Source: Ideonella sp. A 288
GTDB lineage: Bacteria; Pseudomonadota; Gammaproteobacteria; Burkholderiales; Burkholderiaceae_C
Assembly: GCF_002198735.1 (NCBI RefSeq)
Contig: NZ_MWLO01000141.1
Span: forward strand, 87,964 to 151,963
Direction: 5' to 3'
DNA length: 64,000 nt
Shown one piece after another: positions 8,331-16,558 of the stretch. Position numbers and translations under genes: made by a program. The notes under the pieces were generated by a model, which did not search any database, was not told the DNA's origin, and saw only the letters and a list, made by a program, of their open reading frames with translations. Every line of letters starts with the position of its first letter. The first letter of the stretch is position 1.

Positions 8331-9749
8331 TCAGATCACCTCGGGCCACACGGTGTGGAACCACTCGCCCGCGGGCCGGTCGATGCGCTCGTAGGTGTGG
8401 GCGCCGAAGAAGTCGCGCTGCGCCTGCAGCAGGTTGGCCGGCAGGCGCGCGGTGCGCAGGCTGTCGTAGTAGGCCAGCGACGCGCTGAAGGCCGGCACCG
8501 GCACGCCCTGCGTCACGGCCAGCGCCACCACCGCACGCCACGACGCCTGGCTGCGGTTGAGCACCTCGCGGAAGAAGGGCGCGAGCATCAGGTTCTGCAG
8601 GCCGGGGTCGGCGCTGCAGGCCTCGGTGATGCGGTTCAGGAAGCGCGCGCGGATGATGCAGCCGCCGCGCCAGATCGACGCGATGCCGCCGAGGTCGAGC
8701 GCCCAGCCCTGGCGATCGCTCATGCTGCGCATCAGCGTCAAGCCCTGGGCGTAGCTGACGATCTTCGACGCGTACAGCGCGTCGTGCACCTGCGCCACCA
8801 GCGCCGCGCGGTCGCCGCCGATCGCCGGCAGCGGGCCCTGCAGCTGCGTGCTGGCCGCCACGCGCAGCGCCTTCTGCGACGACAGCACGCGCGCCTCCAC
8901 GGCGGCGTTGATGGTGCTCACCACCACCGCCTGCTCGGCGGCGTTGACCAGCGTCCACTGGCCAGTGCCCTTCTGCCCGGCCTTGTCGAGGATGAGGTCG
9001 ACGACGGGCAGGCCGGTCTGCGGGTCCTTCTGCGCCAGCGCCCGGCCGGTGATCTGGATCAGGTAGCTCTGCAGCTCGCCCTCGTTCCAGCGGTCGAACA
9101 CCGCGGCCATCTCGTCGGTGGACAGGCCCGCCGCCTTCAGCAGGCTGTAGGCCTCGCAGATGAGCTGCATGTCACCGTACTCGATGCCGTTGTGGATCAT
9201 CTTCACGTAGTGGCCGGCGCCGCCCGGGCCGATGTGGCGCACGCAGGGCGCGCCGTCGACGCGCGCGGCGATGGCCTCGAAGATCGGCCGCAGTTCGTCC
9301 CAGGTGCTGTCAGGCCCGCCGGGCATGATGGCCGGGCCCTTGCGCGCGCCCTCCTCGCCGCCCGAGACGCCAGCGCCGACGAAGCGCAGGCCCAGCGCCG
9401 CCAGTTGCGCGTCGCGCCGCTCGGTGTCGGTGTACAGGCTGTTGCCGCCGTCGATGACGATGTCGCCGGCCTCGAGCAAGGGCACCAGTTGCCCGATCAC
9501 CGCGTCGACCGCCGCGCCGGCCTTCACCATCAGCATCACCTTGCGCGGCCGCGCCAGGCTGCGCACGAAGTCGTCCAGCGCATGGAAGCCGGCCAGGTGC
9601 TGGCCGGGGTGCGCGGCGACGAAGGCGTCGGTGACCTCGGGGGTGCGGTTGAACACGCTCACCTGGAAGCCGCGGCTTGCCATGTTGAGCACCAGGTTCT
9701 GGCCCATCACGGCCAGGCCGACGAGACCGATGTCACTGGGGCGGTTCAT
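8331..9749 (-). CDS. gnd: 6-phosphogluconate dehydrogenase, decarboxylating
   Basis: A 472-residue enzyme of the oxidative pentose phosphate pathway: 6-phosphogluconate plus NADP+ gives ribulose 5-phosphate, CO2 and NADPH. The N-terminus has the NADP motif GLAVMGQNLVLNMASRGF. GGNSLYTDTERR and the family signature GVSGGEEGARKGPAIMPGG follow, with the catalytic Lys in GHYVKMIHNGIEYGDMQ. Length is that of the long (E. coli-type) dimeric form. The start MNRPSD is 11 residues ahead of the Rossmann Gly motif, as usual. It is divergent from the diguanylate cyclase gene across a 150-base gap. The other oxidative pentose-phosphate genes are not in the window. Confidence 0.96.
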   Translation of the reverse strand: MNRPSDIGLVGLAVMGQNLVLNMASRGFQVSVFNRTPEVTDAFVAAHPGQHLAGFHALDDFVRSLARPRKVMLMVKAGAAVDAVIGQLVPLLEAGDIVIDGGNSLYTDTERRDAQLAALGLRFVGAGVSGGEEGARKGPAIMPGGPDSTWDELRPIFEAIAARVDGAPCVRHIGPGGAGHYVKMIHNGIEYGDMQLICEAYSLLKAAGLSTDEMAAVFDRWNEGELQSYLIQITGRALAQKDPQTGLPVVDLILDKAGQKGTGQWTLVNAAEQAVVVSTINAAVEARVLSSQKALRVAASTQLQGPLPAIGGDRAALVAQVHDALYASKIVSYAQGLTLMRSMSDRQGWALDLGGIASIWRGGCIIRARFLNRITEACSADPGLQNLMLAPFFREVLNRSQASWRAVVALAVTQGVPVPAFSASLAYYDSLRTARLPANLLQAQRDFFGAHTYERIDRPAGEWFHTVWPEVI

Positions 9750-9899
9750 GGCGCGGGCCGGCGCAGGGCGCCGACGAAAAAGGTGGCAGGTCGGGGCATT
9801 GTGACCGGCTGCACGCCCCGCGCCAGGGCGCACGGCCTCAAGCCCTGGTGGCGGCAGGCCGACAACCCGGCGAAGGTGGCCCGTCCAGGGCCATGGCAC

Positions 9900-11072
9900 A
9901 TGCTGCACGTCGACGTTCTCAGTGGCTACGTGGTCTGCGGCGCCGGCTCGCTGGTCGGTGCAGCGATGCTGCGCATGGCCGAAGCCAACGAGCCGCGCAC
10001 GCAGGCGGCCTTGCAACGGTGCGGCTGGGGCTTCGTCACACTGGGCCTGTCGCTGCTCGTGACCCTGCTGGGCGACGGCCTGCGCCACCCCTTGGCGCAG
10101 TTCACGCTCACGTTCGGCAGCCTGGCCGGGCTGGTGCTGATCGCCGGGGGGCTGGGCCAGTTGCAGGGCCGCAGGCTGTCGGCAGTCTGGACGGGCGCGT
10201 TGACCGCCGGCTTCGCCGTGGTGACGGCCGCCACGATGGCGGCAGATGACCGGCTGTTCGGCCTCGCCTACGCGGCCTCGCTGGCGGCCGCGGGCTCGCT
10301 GACGGCCTGGCTCACGCGCGGCTTCATCACCAGCCCGCGCGACAGCACCGAGCGCGCGCTCGGCGCTGCCCTCGCGGCGATGGCCCTGTCGGGCTGGCTG
10401 CGGCTGGGTGTCACGCTGGGCGACACCGGACCCGCGCGCCTCGACCTGCTCTACGCGCCCGAGCCGATGCGCTCGGCCTTCGGCGTGCTCTATGGCGTGT
10501 TGCCGATGATCGTGGCCACGCTGCTGCTCGGCCTGGTCAACACCCGGCTGCGCCAGCAACTGCGCACGCTGGCCATCACCGACGAACTCACCGGCAGCAT
10601 GACCCGCCGCGCGCTGCGCGAACTGGCGCCCCCGCTGATCGAACAGCACCGGCAGCGCCGCCACGACGTGGCCGTGATGATGCTGGACCTCGACCGCTTC
10701 AAGACCATCAACGACACCTACGGCCACGCGCGCGGCGACGCGGTGCTGCAGGTGGCCGCGCTGGAGCTGCATTCGCAGCTGCGGCCGGACGCGCTGCTGG
10801 CGCGCTATGGCGGCGAGGAGTTCGTCGCCGTGATGCCCATCGAGGACCTGCCCGCGGCGCGCCGCGTGGCCGAACGGCTGCGGTGCGCGATCGCCGACAC
10901 GCCCTGGTCGGACGGGCTGGGCATCGCCGAGCCGGTGACGGTGAGCATCGGCGTGGCGATGGTCGGCCCCCACGAGACGCTGGACGACACGCTGACCCGC
11001 GCCGACCAGGCGCTGTACCGCGCCAAGCGCGAGGGCCGCGACCAGATCCAGGTGAGCCTGTCGGTGGCGTGA
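9900..11072 (+). CDS. Membrane diguanylate cyclase (GGDEF)
   Basis: A 390-residue inner-membrane protein. About 200 N-terminal residues hold roughly six hydrophobic helices with no recognised sensor domain. A GGDEF domain follows from about residue 225 (ITDELTGSMTRRAL) and should make cyclic-di-GMP from two GTP. The active loop near residue 304 reads RYGGEEF, a functional variant, and the Mg site DLDRFKTINDTYGHARGD is intact. The usual inhibitory I-site RxxD lies nine residues before the loop. Here that position reads R-P-D-A, with the Asp one place early, so product feedback may be weakened. There is no EAL or HD-GYP partner nearby. The ATG at 9900 opens directly into the first membrane segment. 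Confidence 0.9.
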   Translation: MLHVDVLSGYVVCGAGSLVGAAMLRMAEANEPRTQAALQRCGWGFVTLGLSLLVTLLGDGLRHPLAQFTLTFGSLAGLVLIAGGLGQLQGRRLSAVWTGALTAGFAVVTAATMAADDRLFGLAYAASLAAAGSLTAWLTRGFITSPRDSTERALGAALAAMALSGWLRLGVTLGDTGPARLDLLYAPEPMRSAFGVLYGVLPMIVATLLLGLVNTRLRQQLRTLAITDELTGSMTRRALRELAPPLIEQHRQRRHDVAVMMLDLDRFKTINDTYGHARGDAVLQVAALELHSQLRPDALLARYGGEEFVAVMPIEDLPAARRVAERLRCAIADTPWSDGLGIAEPVTVSIGVAMVGPHETLDDTLTRADQALYRAKREGRDQIQVSLSVA

Positions 11073-11179
11073 CGGCGCCGGCCAACGGACCCGCCGGCCC
11101 ATTGCATCGTCGACCCCGAAAGGTCCACCCGCACAATCGGCAATGGACGCGCGCCGCGCCGCGCTGCATGCTGCGGGGC

Positions 11180-12364
11180 ATGGCTGACACCCCCCTCCCC
11201 CCAGGCGCCGCGGGCGCCGGCCCGCTGGCCGGGCTCAAGGTGATCGAACTCGGGCAGCTCATCGCCGGCCCCTTCGCCGCCAAGACGCTGGCCGACTTCG
11301 GCGCCGACGTCATCAAGATCGAATCGCCCGACGGCGGCGACCCGCTGCGCAAGTGGCGGCTGCTGAAGGACGGCACCTCGGTGTGGTGGCAGGTGCAGTC
11401 GCGCAACAAGCGCTCGGTGGCGCTGGACCTGAAAGACCCCGAGGCCCAGGCCGTGGTGCGGCAACTGGCCGCCGATGCCGACGTGCTGGTCGAGAACTTC
11501 CGCCCCGGCGCGATGGAGGGCTTCGGCCTGGCGCCGGACGACCTGCTGGCCGCCAATCCGAGGCTCATCGTGCTGCGCATCAGCGGCTACGGCCAGACCG
11601 GGCCCTACCGCGACAAGCCCGGCTTCGGCGTCGTGGCCGAGGCCATGGGCGGCCTGCGCCACCTCAGCGCCGAACCCGGCCGCACACCCGTGCGCGTGGG
11701 CGTGAGCATCGGCGACACGCTGGCCGCGCTGCACGGCGTGATCGGCATCCTGATGGCGCTGAACGAACGCCACCGGAGCGGCCGCGGCCAGGTGATCGAC
11801 GTGGCGCTGTACGAGGCCGTCTTCAACTGCATGGAGAGCCTGCTGCCCGAGTACAGCGCCTTCGGCGCGGTGCGCGGCCCGGCCGGCAGCGCGCTGCCGG
11901 GCATCGCGCCCAGCAACGCCTACGCCTGCCGCGACGGCCACGCGCTGGTGGCCGGCAACGGCGACAGCATCTTCCGCCGGCTGATGGCGGCCATCGGCCG
12001 CGACGACCTGGGCCGCGACCCGGCGCTGGCCGACAACACCGGCCGCGTCGCCCGCGTCGACGAGATCGACGCCGCCATCGGCGCCTGGACGGCCACGCGC
12101 ACGGTCGACGAGGTGCTGGCCGCGCTGGACGCCGCCGCCGTGCCCGGCGGCCGCATCTACACCGTGGCCGACATCGCCCACGACCCGCACTACCAGGCCC
12201 GCGGCATGCTGCAGACGGTGGCGATGGACGACGGCAGCCTGCTCACCGTGCCCGGCATCGTGCCCAAGCTGTCGCGCACGCCCGGCGGCCACCGCCGCAA
12301 TGCGCCCGCGCTGGGGCAGGACACCGCCGCGGTGCTGGACGAACTGAGGGCGCAGCGCCCATGA
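11180..12364 (+). CDS. CaiB/BaiF-family CoA-transferase
   Basis: A 394-residue class III CoA-transferase, moving CoA between organic acids. Family blocks are clear: GLKVIELGQLIAGPFAAKTL, ADFGADVIKIE, LVENFRPGAMEGFGL, ISGYGQTGPYRDKPGFG and GRGQVIDVALYEAV. The GFGVVAEAMGG segment resembles the succinyl-CoA:malate/citramalate branch more than formyl-CoA:oxalate transferase, but the substrate is not certain. The start MADTPL was preferred over MLRGMADT six codons... upstream context because it leads closely into the first conserved strand. The stop overlaps the ATG of the following VOC gene (ATGA), so the two are probably translationally coupled. Confidence 0.9.
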   Translation: MADTPLPPGAAGAGPLAGLKVIELGQLIAGPFAAKTLADFGADVIKIESPDGGDPLRKWRLLKDGTSVWWQVQSRNKRSVALDLKDPEAQAVVRQLAADADVLVENFRPGAMEGFGLAPDDLLAANPRLIVLRISGYGQTGPYRDKPGFGVVAEAMGGLRHLSAEPGRTPVRVGVSIGDTLAALHGVIGILMALNERHRSGRGQVIDVALYEAVFNCMESLLPEYSAFGAVRGPAGSALPGIAPSNAYACRDGHALVAGNGDSIFRRLMAAIGRDDLGRDPALADNTGRVARVDEIDAAIGAWTATRTVDEVLAALDAAAVPGGRIYTVADIAHDPHYQARGMLQTVAMDDGSLLTVPGIVPKLSRTPGGHRRNAPALGQDTAAVLDELRAQRP

Positions 12365-12753
12365 TCGACCACCTCGACCACCTGGTGCTCACCACCGCCG
12401 ATGAGGCTGCGTGCGTCGACTTCTACACCCGCGTCCTCGGCATGCGGCTCGACGCCTTCGTCGGTGGCACGCCGCCGGTGGAGCGCAAGGCCTTCGCCTT
12501 CGGCGCGCAGAAGATCAACCTGCACGTCAAGGGCCGCGAATTCGAGCCCAAGGCGCACACGCCGGTGCCCGGCGCGCTGGACCTGTGCTTCATCGCCAGC
12601 GTGCCACTGGCCGAGGTGATGGCCCGCCTGGCCGCCGCCGGCTGGCCGATCGTCGAAGGTCCGGTGCTGCGCACCGGCGCCACCGGCCGCATCCGCTCGG
12701 TCTACCTGCGCGACCCGGACCTGAACCTGATCGAGGTGTCCGAGCCGGTGTGA
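12361..12753 (+). CDS. VOC-family (glyoxalase-fold) protein
   Basis: A 130-residue vicinal-oxygen-chelate protein. Probable metal ligands are the N-terminal His (HLDHLVLTT) and the C-terminal Glu (DLNLIEVSEPV). A mid-protein His in KINLHVKGREFEPKAH and DLCFIASVPL complete the betaalphabetabetabeta repeats. Related short VOC proteins include glyoxalase-like and dioxygenase-like enzymes; which reaction applies cannot be read here. The 4-base overlap with the CoA-transferase suggests a joint role in metabolism of a CoA-linked acid. Confidence 0.85.
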   Translation: MIDHLDHLVLTTADEAACVDFYTRVLGMRLDAFVGGTPPVERKAFAFGAQKINLHVKGREFEPKAHTPVPGALDLCFIASVPLAEVMARLAAAGWPIVEGPVLRTGATGRIRSVYLRDPDLNLIEVSEPV

Positions 12754-12869
12754 TGCAGCGCCCAGGCCGACGGCATGGGCCGTCCGCCACGGGCCCGGGC
12801 TTGTCCGGTCTGGCGCGAGCACCCCGTCTGATGGGTGCAGCGGGCTTCAACCGCCGGAGTACCACCACC

Positions 12870-13163
12870 ATGCACCAGACAGCCGCCACGGCCGACCGGG
12901 CCGAGATCGCCGGTCAGGGCTTCGACGCGGACGAGCTTGCCGCGCGGGGGCTGTCCATCGTCGTCGAAAACACCAGCGACGAAGTGATGCAGGGTGCCGT
13001 CGTCCGCGTGCCGCTGCCGCCCCGCTGCACGCTGTCCGACCCCGATGGGCTCAATGCGATGCACGGCCTGCGCATGGGCCTCGACCATGCGCTGTGCCTG
13101 ACCATCGACCGGCTGCAGCCCCACGACAGCCTGGTGATCGTCGTGGCGCTGCGCACCCACTGA
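12870..13163 (+). CDS. Small protein with DUF11-like beta segment, unknown function
   Basis: A 97-residue protein not matched to a named family. No signal peptide or membrane segment is visible. The central part, VVENTSDEVMQGAVVRVPLP, resembles the opening strands of DUF11-type beta-sandwich repeats normally found in secreted surface proteins. The C-terminus, LVIVVALRTH, ends on a hydrophobic strand. The start MHQTAAT has a CGGAG-like site upstream; in-frame upstream codons are low-complexity and partly overlap the VOC gene. Coding is supported by strong GC-ending third positions; function is open. Confidence 0.6.
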   Translation: MHQTAATADRAEIAGQGFDADELAARGLSIVVENTSDEVMQGAVVRVPLPPRCTLSDPDGLNAMHGLRMGLDHALCLTIDRLQPHDSLVIVVALRTH

Positions 13164-13423
13164 GGCCCTGCTCGCGTTCGGTCGGCCCATGCAACACGCC
13201 AGGCACGGGCGCGAATCCGGCCCGGCCGCACGGCGCTGACCAGGCCGTGCGAGGGTCGGTGCGGCCCCGCCACCGGCGCGCCCATCATGAAGTCGAATGA
13301 CGACGGGTGTCCGCTTTGCGGCCAGGATCGCGTCTGTCATGCCATGGCCGTGCGATCCCGCCGAGGCCGTGCCTGCTGCCGGCCCAGGGCAGTGGCGAGC
13401 TCGCCGCACCATTGCCTGCACCC

Positions 13424-16075
13424 ATGCCTTTGACCGCCGACCAGATCCGCGACCTGAGCCGCCTGCTCGACGAGGCGCTGGCCTTGCCCGTGGACGAACG
13501 CGAGGCCTGGCTGGCGGCACTGCCGGCGGCCCGGCAGGCCCTGGTCGAACCGCTGCGTCGGATGCTGGCGCAGTCGGGCGCCGACACCGAGGGCAGTCTG
13601 CTGGCGACGCTGCCCCAATTGGACGGACTGGCCGCCGACGCAGGCGACAGCACCCCGGCCGAGGCGGCCGAAGGCGAGCGCGTCGGGCCCTACCGGCTGC
13701 GCCAGGTGATCGGCCGCGGCGGCATGGGCGCGGTGTGGCTGGCCGACCGCGTCGACGGCATCTTCGAACGCGAGGTGGCGGTGAAGATGCCGCGCCTGTC
13801 GCGCCACCCCGGGCTGGCCGACCGCATGGCGCGCGAGCGCCAGATCGGCGCGCTGCTGGAGCATCCGCACATCGCACGGCTCTACGATGCCGGCATCGAT
13901 GCGCTCGGCCGCCCCTATCTCGTGATGGAGCGCGTGCAGGGCGTCAACCTGATCGCCCACTGCGATCGCGAGGGGCTCGATCTGCGGCAGCGCCTGGGCC
14001 TGATGCTGCAGACCTGCGCCGCCCTGGCCCATGCCCACCGCCTGCTGGTGGTGCACCGCGACATCAAGCCGTCCAATCTGCTGGTCGACCACGGGGGGCA
14101 GGTCAAGCTGCTGGATTTCGGCATTGCCCGTTTGCTGGACATCGACGGCCCGATGACCAACAGCCTGAGCGATGGCAGCCAGCGCACGCACACGCCCCGC
14201 TACGCCGCGCCCGAACAGCGGCAGGGCGATCCGGTGAGCACTGCAGCCGACATCTACTCGCTCGGCGTGGTGCTGCACGAGATGCTCACCGGCACCCTGC
14301 CCGATGCGCCGGCCGACCAGCTGAAGGCCGGCCGCGCCGGGCTGGACCGCGACCTGCGGGCCGTGCTGCGCCGGGCCCTGCGCGACAACCCCGACGAGCG
14401 CTACAGCTCGGTCGAGCGACTGGGCGACGACCTGCGCCGGGTGCTGTCGGGGCACCCGGTGACCGCCGAGCCGGCGGCCCCATGGCACCGCGCCGCGCTG
14501 TTCGCCCGCCGTCACAGCCTCGCTCTGGGCGCGGCGGCCGTGGTGCTCGGATTGATGGGCTCCAGTGCTGCGCTGTATGCGAGTCAGCAGACCCGCACCC
14601 GGGTGCAGGCCGACCGCGCGGCGCAGGCGCGCGAGTTCCTGTTCGACCTGTTCGAGGACGCCGAGCCACTGGACGGGCAGACCGGCGCAGAGGTCACCGG
14701 TGTCCGCATGGCCCAGGCCGCCCTGGCACGCGCGCGGCTGGGCTTTGCCAGCCAGCCGGACCTTCGCGCGCAGGTGCTGGTCGAGCTGGGCGTGCTGTTC
14801 CGCCGCTTCCAGCAGCCCGCCGAGGCGGAATCCATCCTGCGCGAAGGCCTGGCGCTGCTCGAACGGCACGCCGAGCGCGACGACCCCGCCTTGCAAATCG
14901 CCCGCGCGCAACTGGCCCTGCAACTGCTGGTCAGCCCGAGTGCCGAGCGGTCGAAGGAGGCCGATGACCTTGCGGGCCAGGCGCTGGCCGGCTGCCCCGC
15001 GACCAGCGCCCGCTGCGCCAAGGCGCGGGCCTACGCCTACAGCGCCTGGATGCTGTCGGCCAACGCCCGCGGCGACACCGACGCGATGGTCGTCAATGGC
15101 CGCCATGCGGTGCGCGAGCACGACGCCGCGTTCGGCCCGCGCCACGCCGAATCGGCGATGGCCCGGCTGCACCTGGCCATCATGCTGCGCAGCACCGGTG
15201 CCCTGCGCGAGGCCGCGGAGGCGCTCGATCAGGCCATGGCCACGGCCGCGCAGGTGCCGATGCGTGCGGCCGACGCGCAGCACCTGCGCCTGAACCAGGC
15301 CCTGAGCCTGGCCGATCTGGGCCGCCACCAGGACGCCGTGTCGTCGCTGCAGGTGCTGTCGGTCGCCGAGGGTGGTGCCCCCCTCGGCGCGCTGGTGAGG
15401 AGGCTGCTCTCGCAGTCGATGTACGCCCTCGGGCGCTTCGAGCAAGCCCTCATCAACGCCGACGAGGCCTTGGCCACCGCGCGCGACGACGAGCCCGGCA
15501 GCGAGCGGCTGTTCGCCCGCCAGGCCCGCGCGCGCGCCCTGTCGGCGCTGGGCCGCCACACCGAGGCGCTGGCCGACATGGAGGCCGTGCGCACCGGGCT
15601 GGTCCGGCTGGGCCTGGCGCCCGGCAGCGTGTCGTTGCTGCGCGCCCGGCGCATCTCAGGCGAGGTGGCCCTGCGCGCCGGGCGCATCGCTGAGGCACGC
15701 GCCCTGCTCGACCCGGTGCCGGCCGCGCACCGGGGCAGCGATCCGGCGCATCCGGTGGCGCCTGTCGACCTGGCACTGGCGCTGGATCTGCTGGGGGCGC
15801 TGGAGCGCCAGGCCGGTGCTGCCGCCACCGCCCGCACGCGCCATGCCGAGGCACGGTCGCTGCTCGCCGCCGCGCTGCCCGAACCGCATCCGCTGCGGCG
15901 ACGCAATGCGCTCGAGGCCGCGCTGGCCGAGGCGCGCCTGCCGGGTGCAGCGCCGTCCGCCGCCGCCGACGCAGCGCGGAAGTACCTGGAGCTGCTGCCT
16001 GCCGATTCGGCATGGCGGCCGATGGTGAACGCCCTGGCTGCCGACCCGGCCGCCGCGGCCCCTTGGGTACTGTAG
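13424..16075 (+). CDS. Membrane Ser/Thr protein kinase with C-terminal TPR region
   Basis: An 883-residue Hanks-type kinase. Residues 1-~85 are a helical leader (ADQIRDLSRLLDEALALP). The kinase domain begins near 87 with the glycine loop GRGGMGAVW (~97), then the ATP Lys in EVAVKMP, HRDIKPSN (~211), DFG in LLDFGIARLL, and APE in YAAPEQRQGD. All catalytic residues are present. One membrane helix follows near 364-385 (LALGAAAVVLGLMGSSAALY). The outer part of about 490 residues is alpha-helical and Ala/Leu/Arg-rich with TPR-like spacing. This domain order is typical of kinases paired with ECF sigma factors of the TIGR02999 (ECF43-like) group, and such a sigma gene lies at 18335-18889. The small lipoprotein gene begins 21 bases downstream. 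Confidence 0.92.
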   Translation: MPLTADQIRDLSRLLDEALALPVDEREAWLAALPAARQALVEPLRRMLAQSGADTEGSLLATLPQLDGLAADAGDSTPAEAAEGERVGPYRLRQVIGRGGMGAVWLADRVDGIFEREVAVKMPRLSRHPGLADRMARERQIGALLEHPHIARLYDAGIDALGRPYLVMERVQGVNLIAHCDREGLDLRQRLGLMLQTCAALAHAHRLLVVHRDIKPSNLLVDHGGQVKLLDFGIARLLDIDGPMTNSLSDGSQRTHTPRYAAPEQRQGDPVSTAADIYSLGVVLHEMLTGTLPDAPADQLKAGRAGLDRDLRAVLRRALRDNPDERYSSVERLGDDLRRVLSGHPVTAEPAAPWHRAALFARRHSLALGAAAVVLGLMGSSAALYASQQTRTRVQADRAAQAREFLFDLFEDAEPLDGQTGAEVTGVRMAQAALARARLGFASQPDLRAQVLVELGVLFRRFQQPAEAESILREGLALLERHAERDDPALQIARAQLALQLLVSPSAERSKEADDLAGQALAGCPATSARCAKARAYAYSAWMLSANARGDTDAMVVNGRHAVREHDAAFGPRHAESAMARLHLAIMLRSTGALREAAEALDQAMATAAQVPMRAADAQHLRLNQALSLADLGRHQDAVSSLQVLSVAEGGAPLGALVRRLLSQSMYALGRFEQALINADEALATARDDEPGSERLFARQARARALSALGRHTEALADMEAVRTGLVRLGLAPGSVSLLRARRISGEVALRAGRIAEARALLDPVPAAHRGSDPAHPVAPVDLALALDLLGALERQAGAAATARTRHAEARSLLAAALPEPHPLRRRNALEAALAEARLPGAAPSAAADAARKYLELLPADSAWRPMVNALAADPAAAAPWVL

Positions 16076-16096
16076 ACAACGCACATCGGAGGAACC

Positions 16097-16504
16097 ATGC
16101 ATCGATCCATGACACGCCTTGCCCCACCCGGACGCTGGCTGATGCTCGCCCTGGCGATCGCGGCCAGCGGCTGTGCATTGCCCCTCACCCCCGTGCCCAG
16201 CGCCCGGGCCACTACACCGACAAGCCCCGAGGCCATTGCCATCTGCAAGGCCCTTGATGACGCGCTGAGTGCCTTTGCCACCCTGCCGCGCGACTCGATC
16301 GACACGTCGACCCGGGCCATGCGGATCTCCATCATGTGGAGCAAAGTGCCGACGCCCTACCCCAACAAGATCTGCAACCTGTCCACCCAGGCGCAGCAGG
16401 GCCTGCTGCTGCTGTTGGCCGAGAACCCGGATCTGCAATGCCAGGCGGCCTGTGGCAGCAGCAAGAGCGACGCCTGCAGCGCCAGCTGCAGCCCGACGCG
16501 CTGA
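16097..16504 (+). CDS. Small Cys-rich lipoprotein, unknown function
   Basis: A 135-residue protein with a lipoprotein signal peptide: a hydrophobic run LMLALAIA followed by the lipobox AASGC near residue 30. The mature part contains a conserved-looking segment (IMWSKVPTPYPNKICNL) and a C-terminal cluster of six Cys within about 25 residues (QCQAACGSSKSDACSASC), suggesting disulfide bonds in the periplasm. No family recognised. A GGAGG-type site precedes the ATG. It is 21 bases after the kinase gene and probably cotranscribed with it. Confidence 0.75.
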   Translation: MHRSMTRLAPPGRWLMLALAIAASGCALPLTPVPSARATTPTSPEAIAICKALDDALSAFATLPRDSIDTSTRAMRISIMWSKVPTPYPNKICNLSTQAQQGLLLLLAENPDLQCQAACGSSKSDACSASCSPTR

Positions 16505-16510
16505 GCCTGG

Positions 16511-16550
16511 GGCCGTGGCGGCACCGGCCACGCCGGGCGCCGCCACGGCC
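16511..16550. terminator. Convergent terminator hairpin
   Basis: A perfect 11-bp stem, GGCCGTGGCGG (16511-16521) with CCGCCACGGCC (16540-16550), has an 18-base loop. It sits in the 54-base gap between the convergent lipoprotein and DUF418 genes. The T-run is short (TTGG). Function inferred from position. Confidence 0.55.
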
Positions 16551-16558
16551 TTGGCCTG

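Noticed and set aside
13164..13423. Search for a small gene or RNA in the largest gap
   Set aside because: No frame with a ribosome site, no clear hairpin with T-run and no conserved promoter hexamers were seen.
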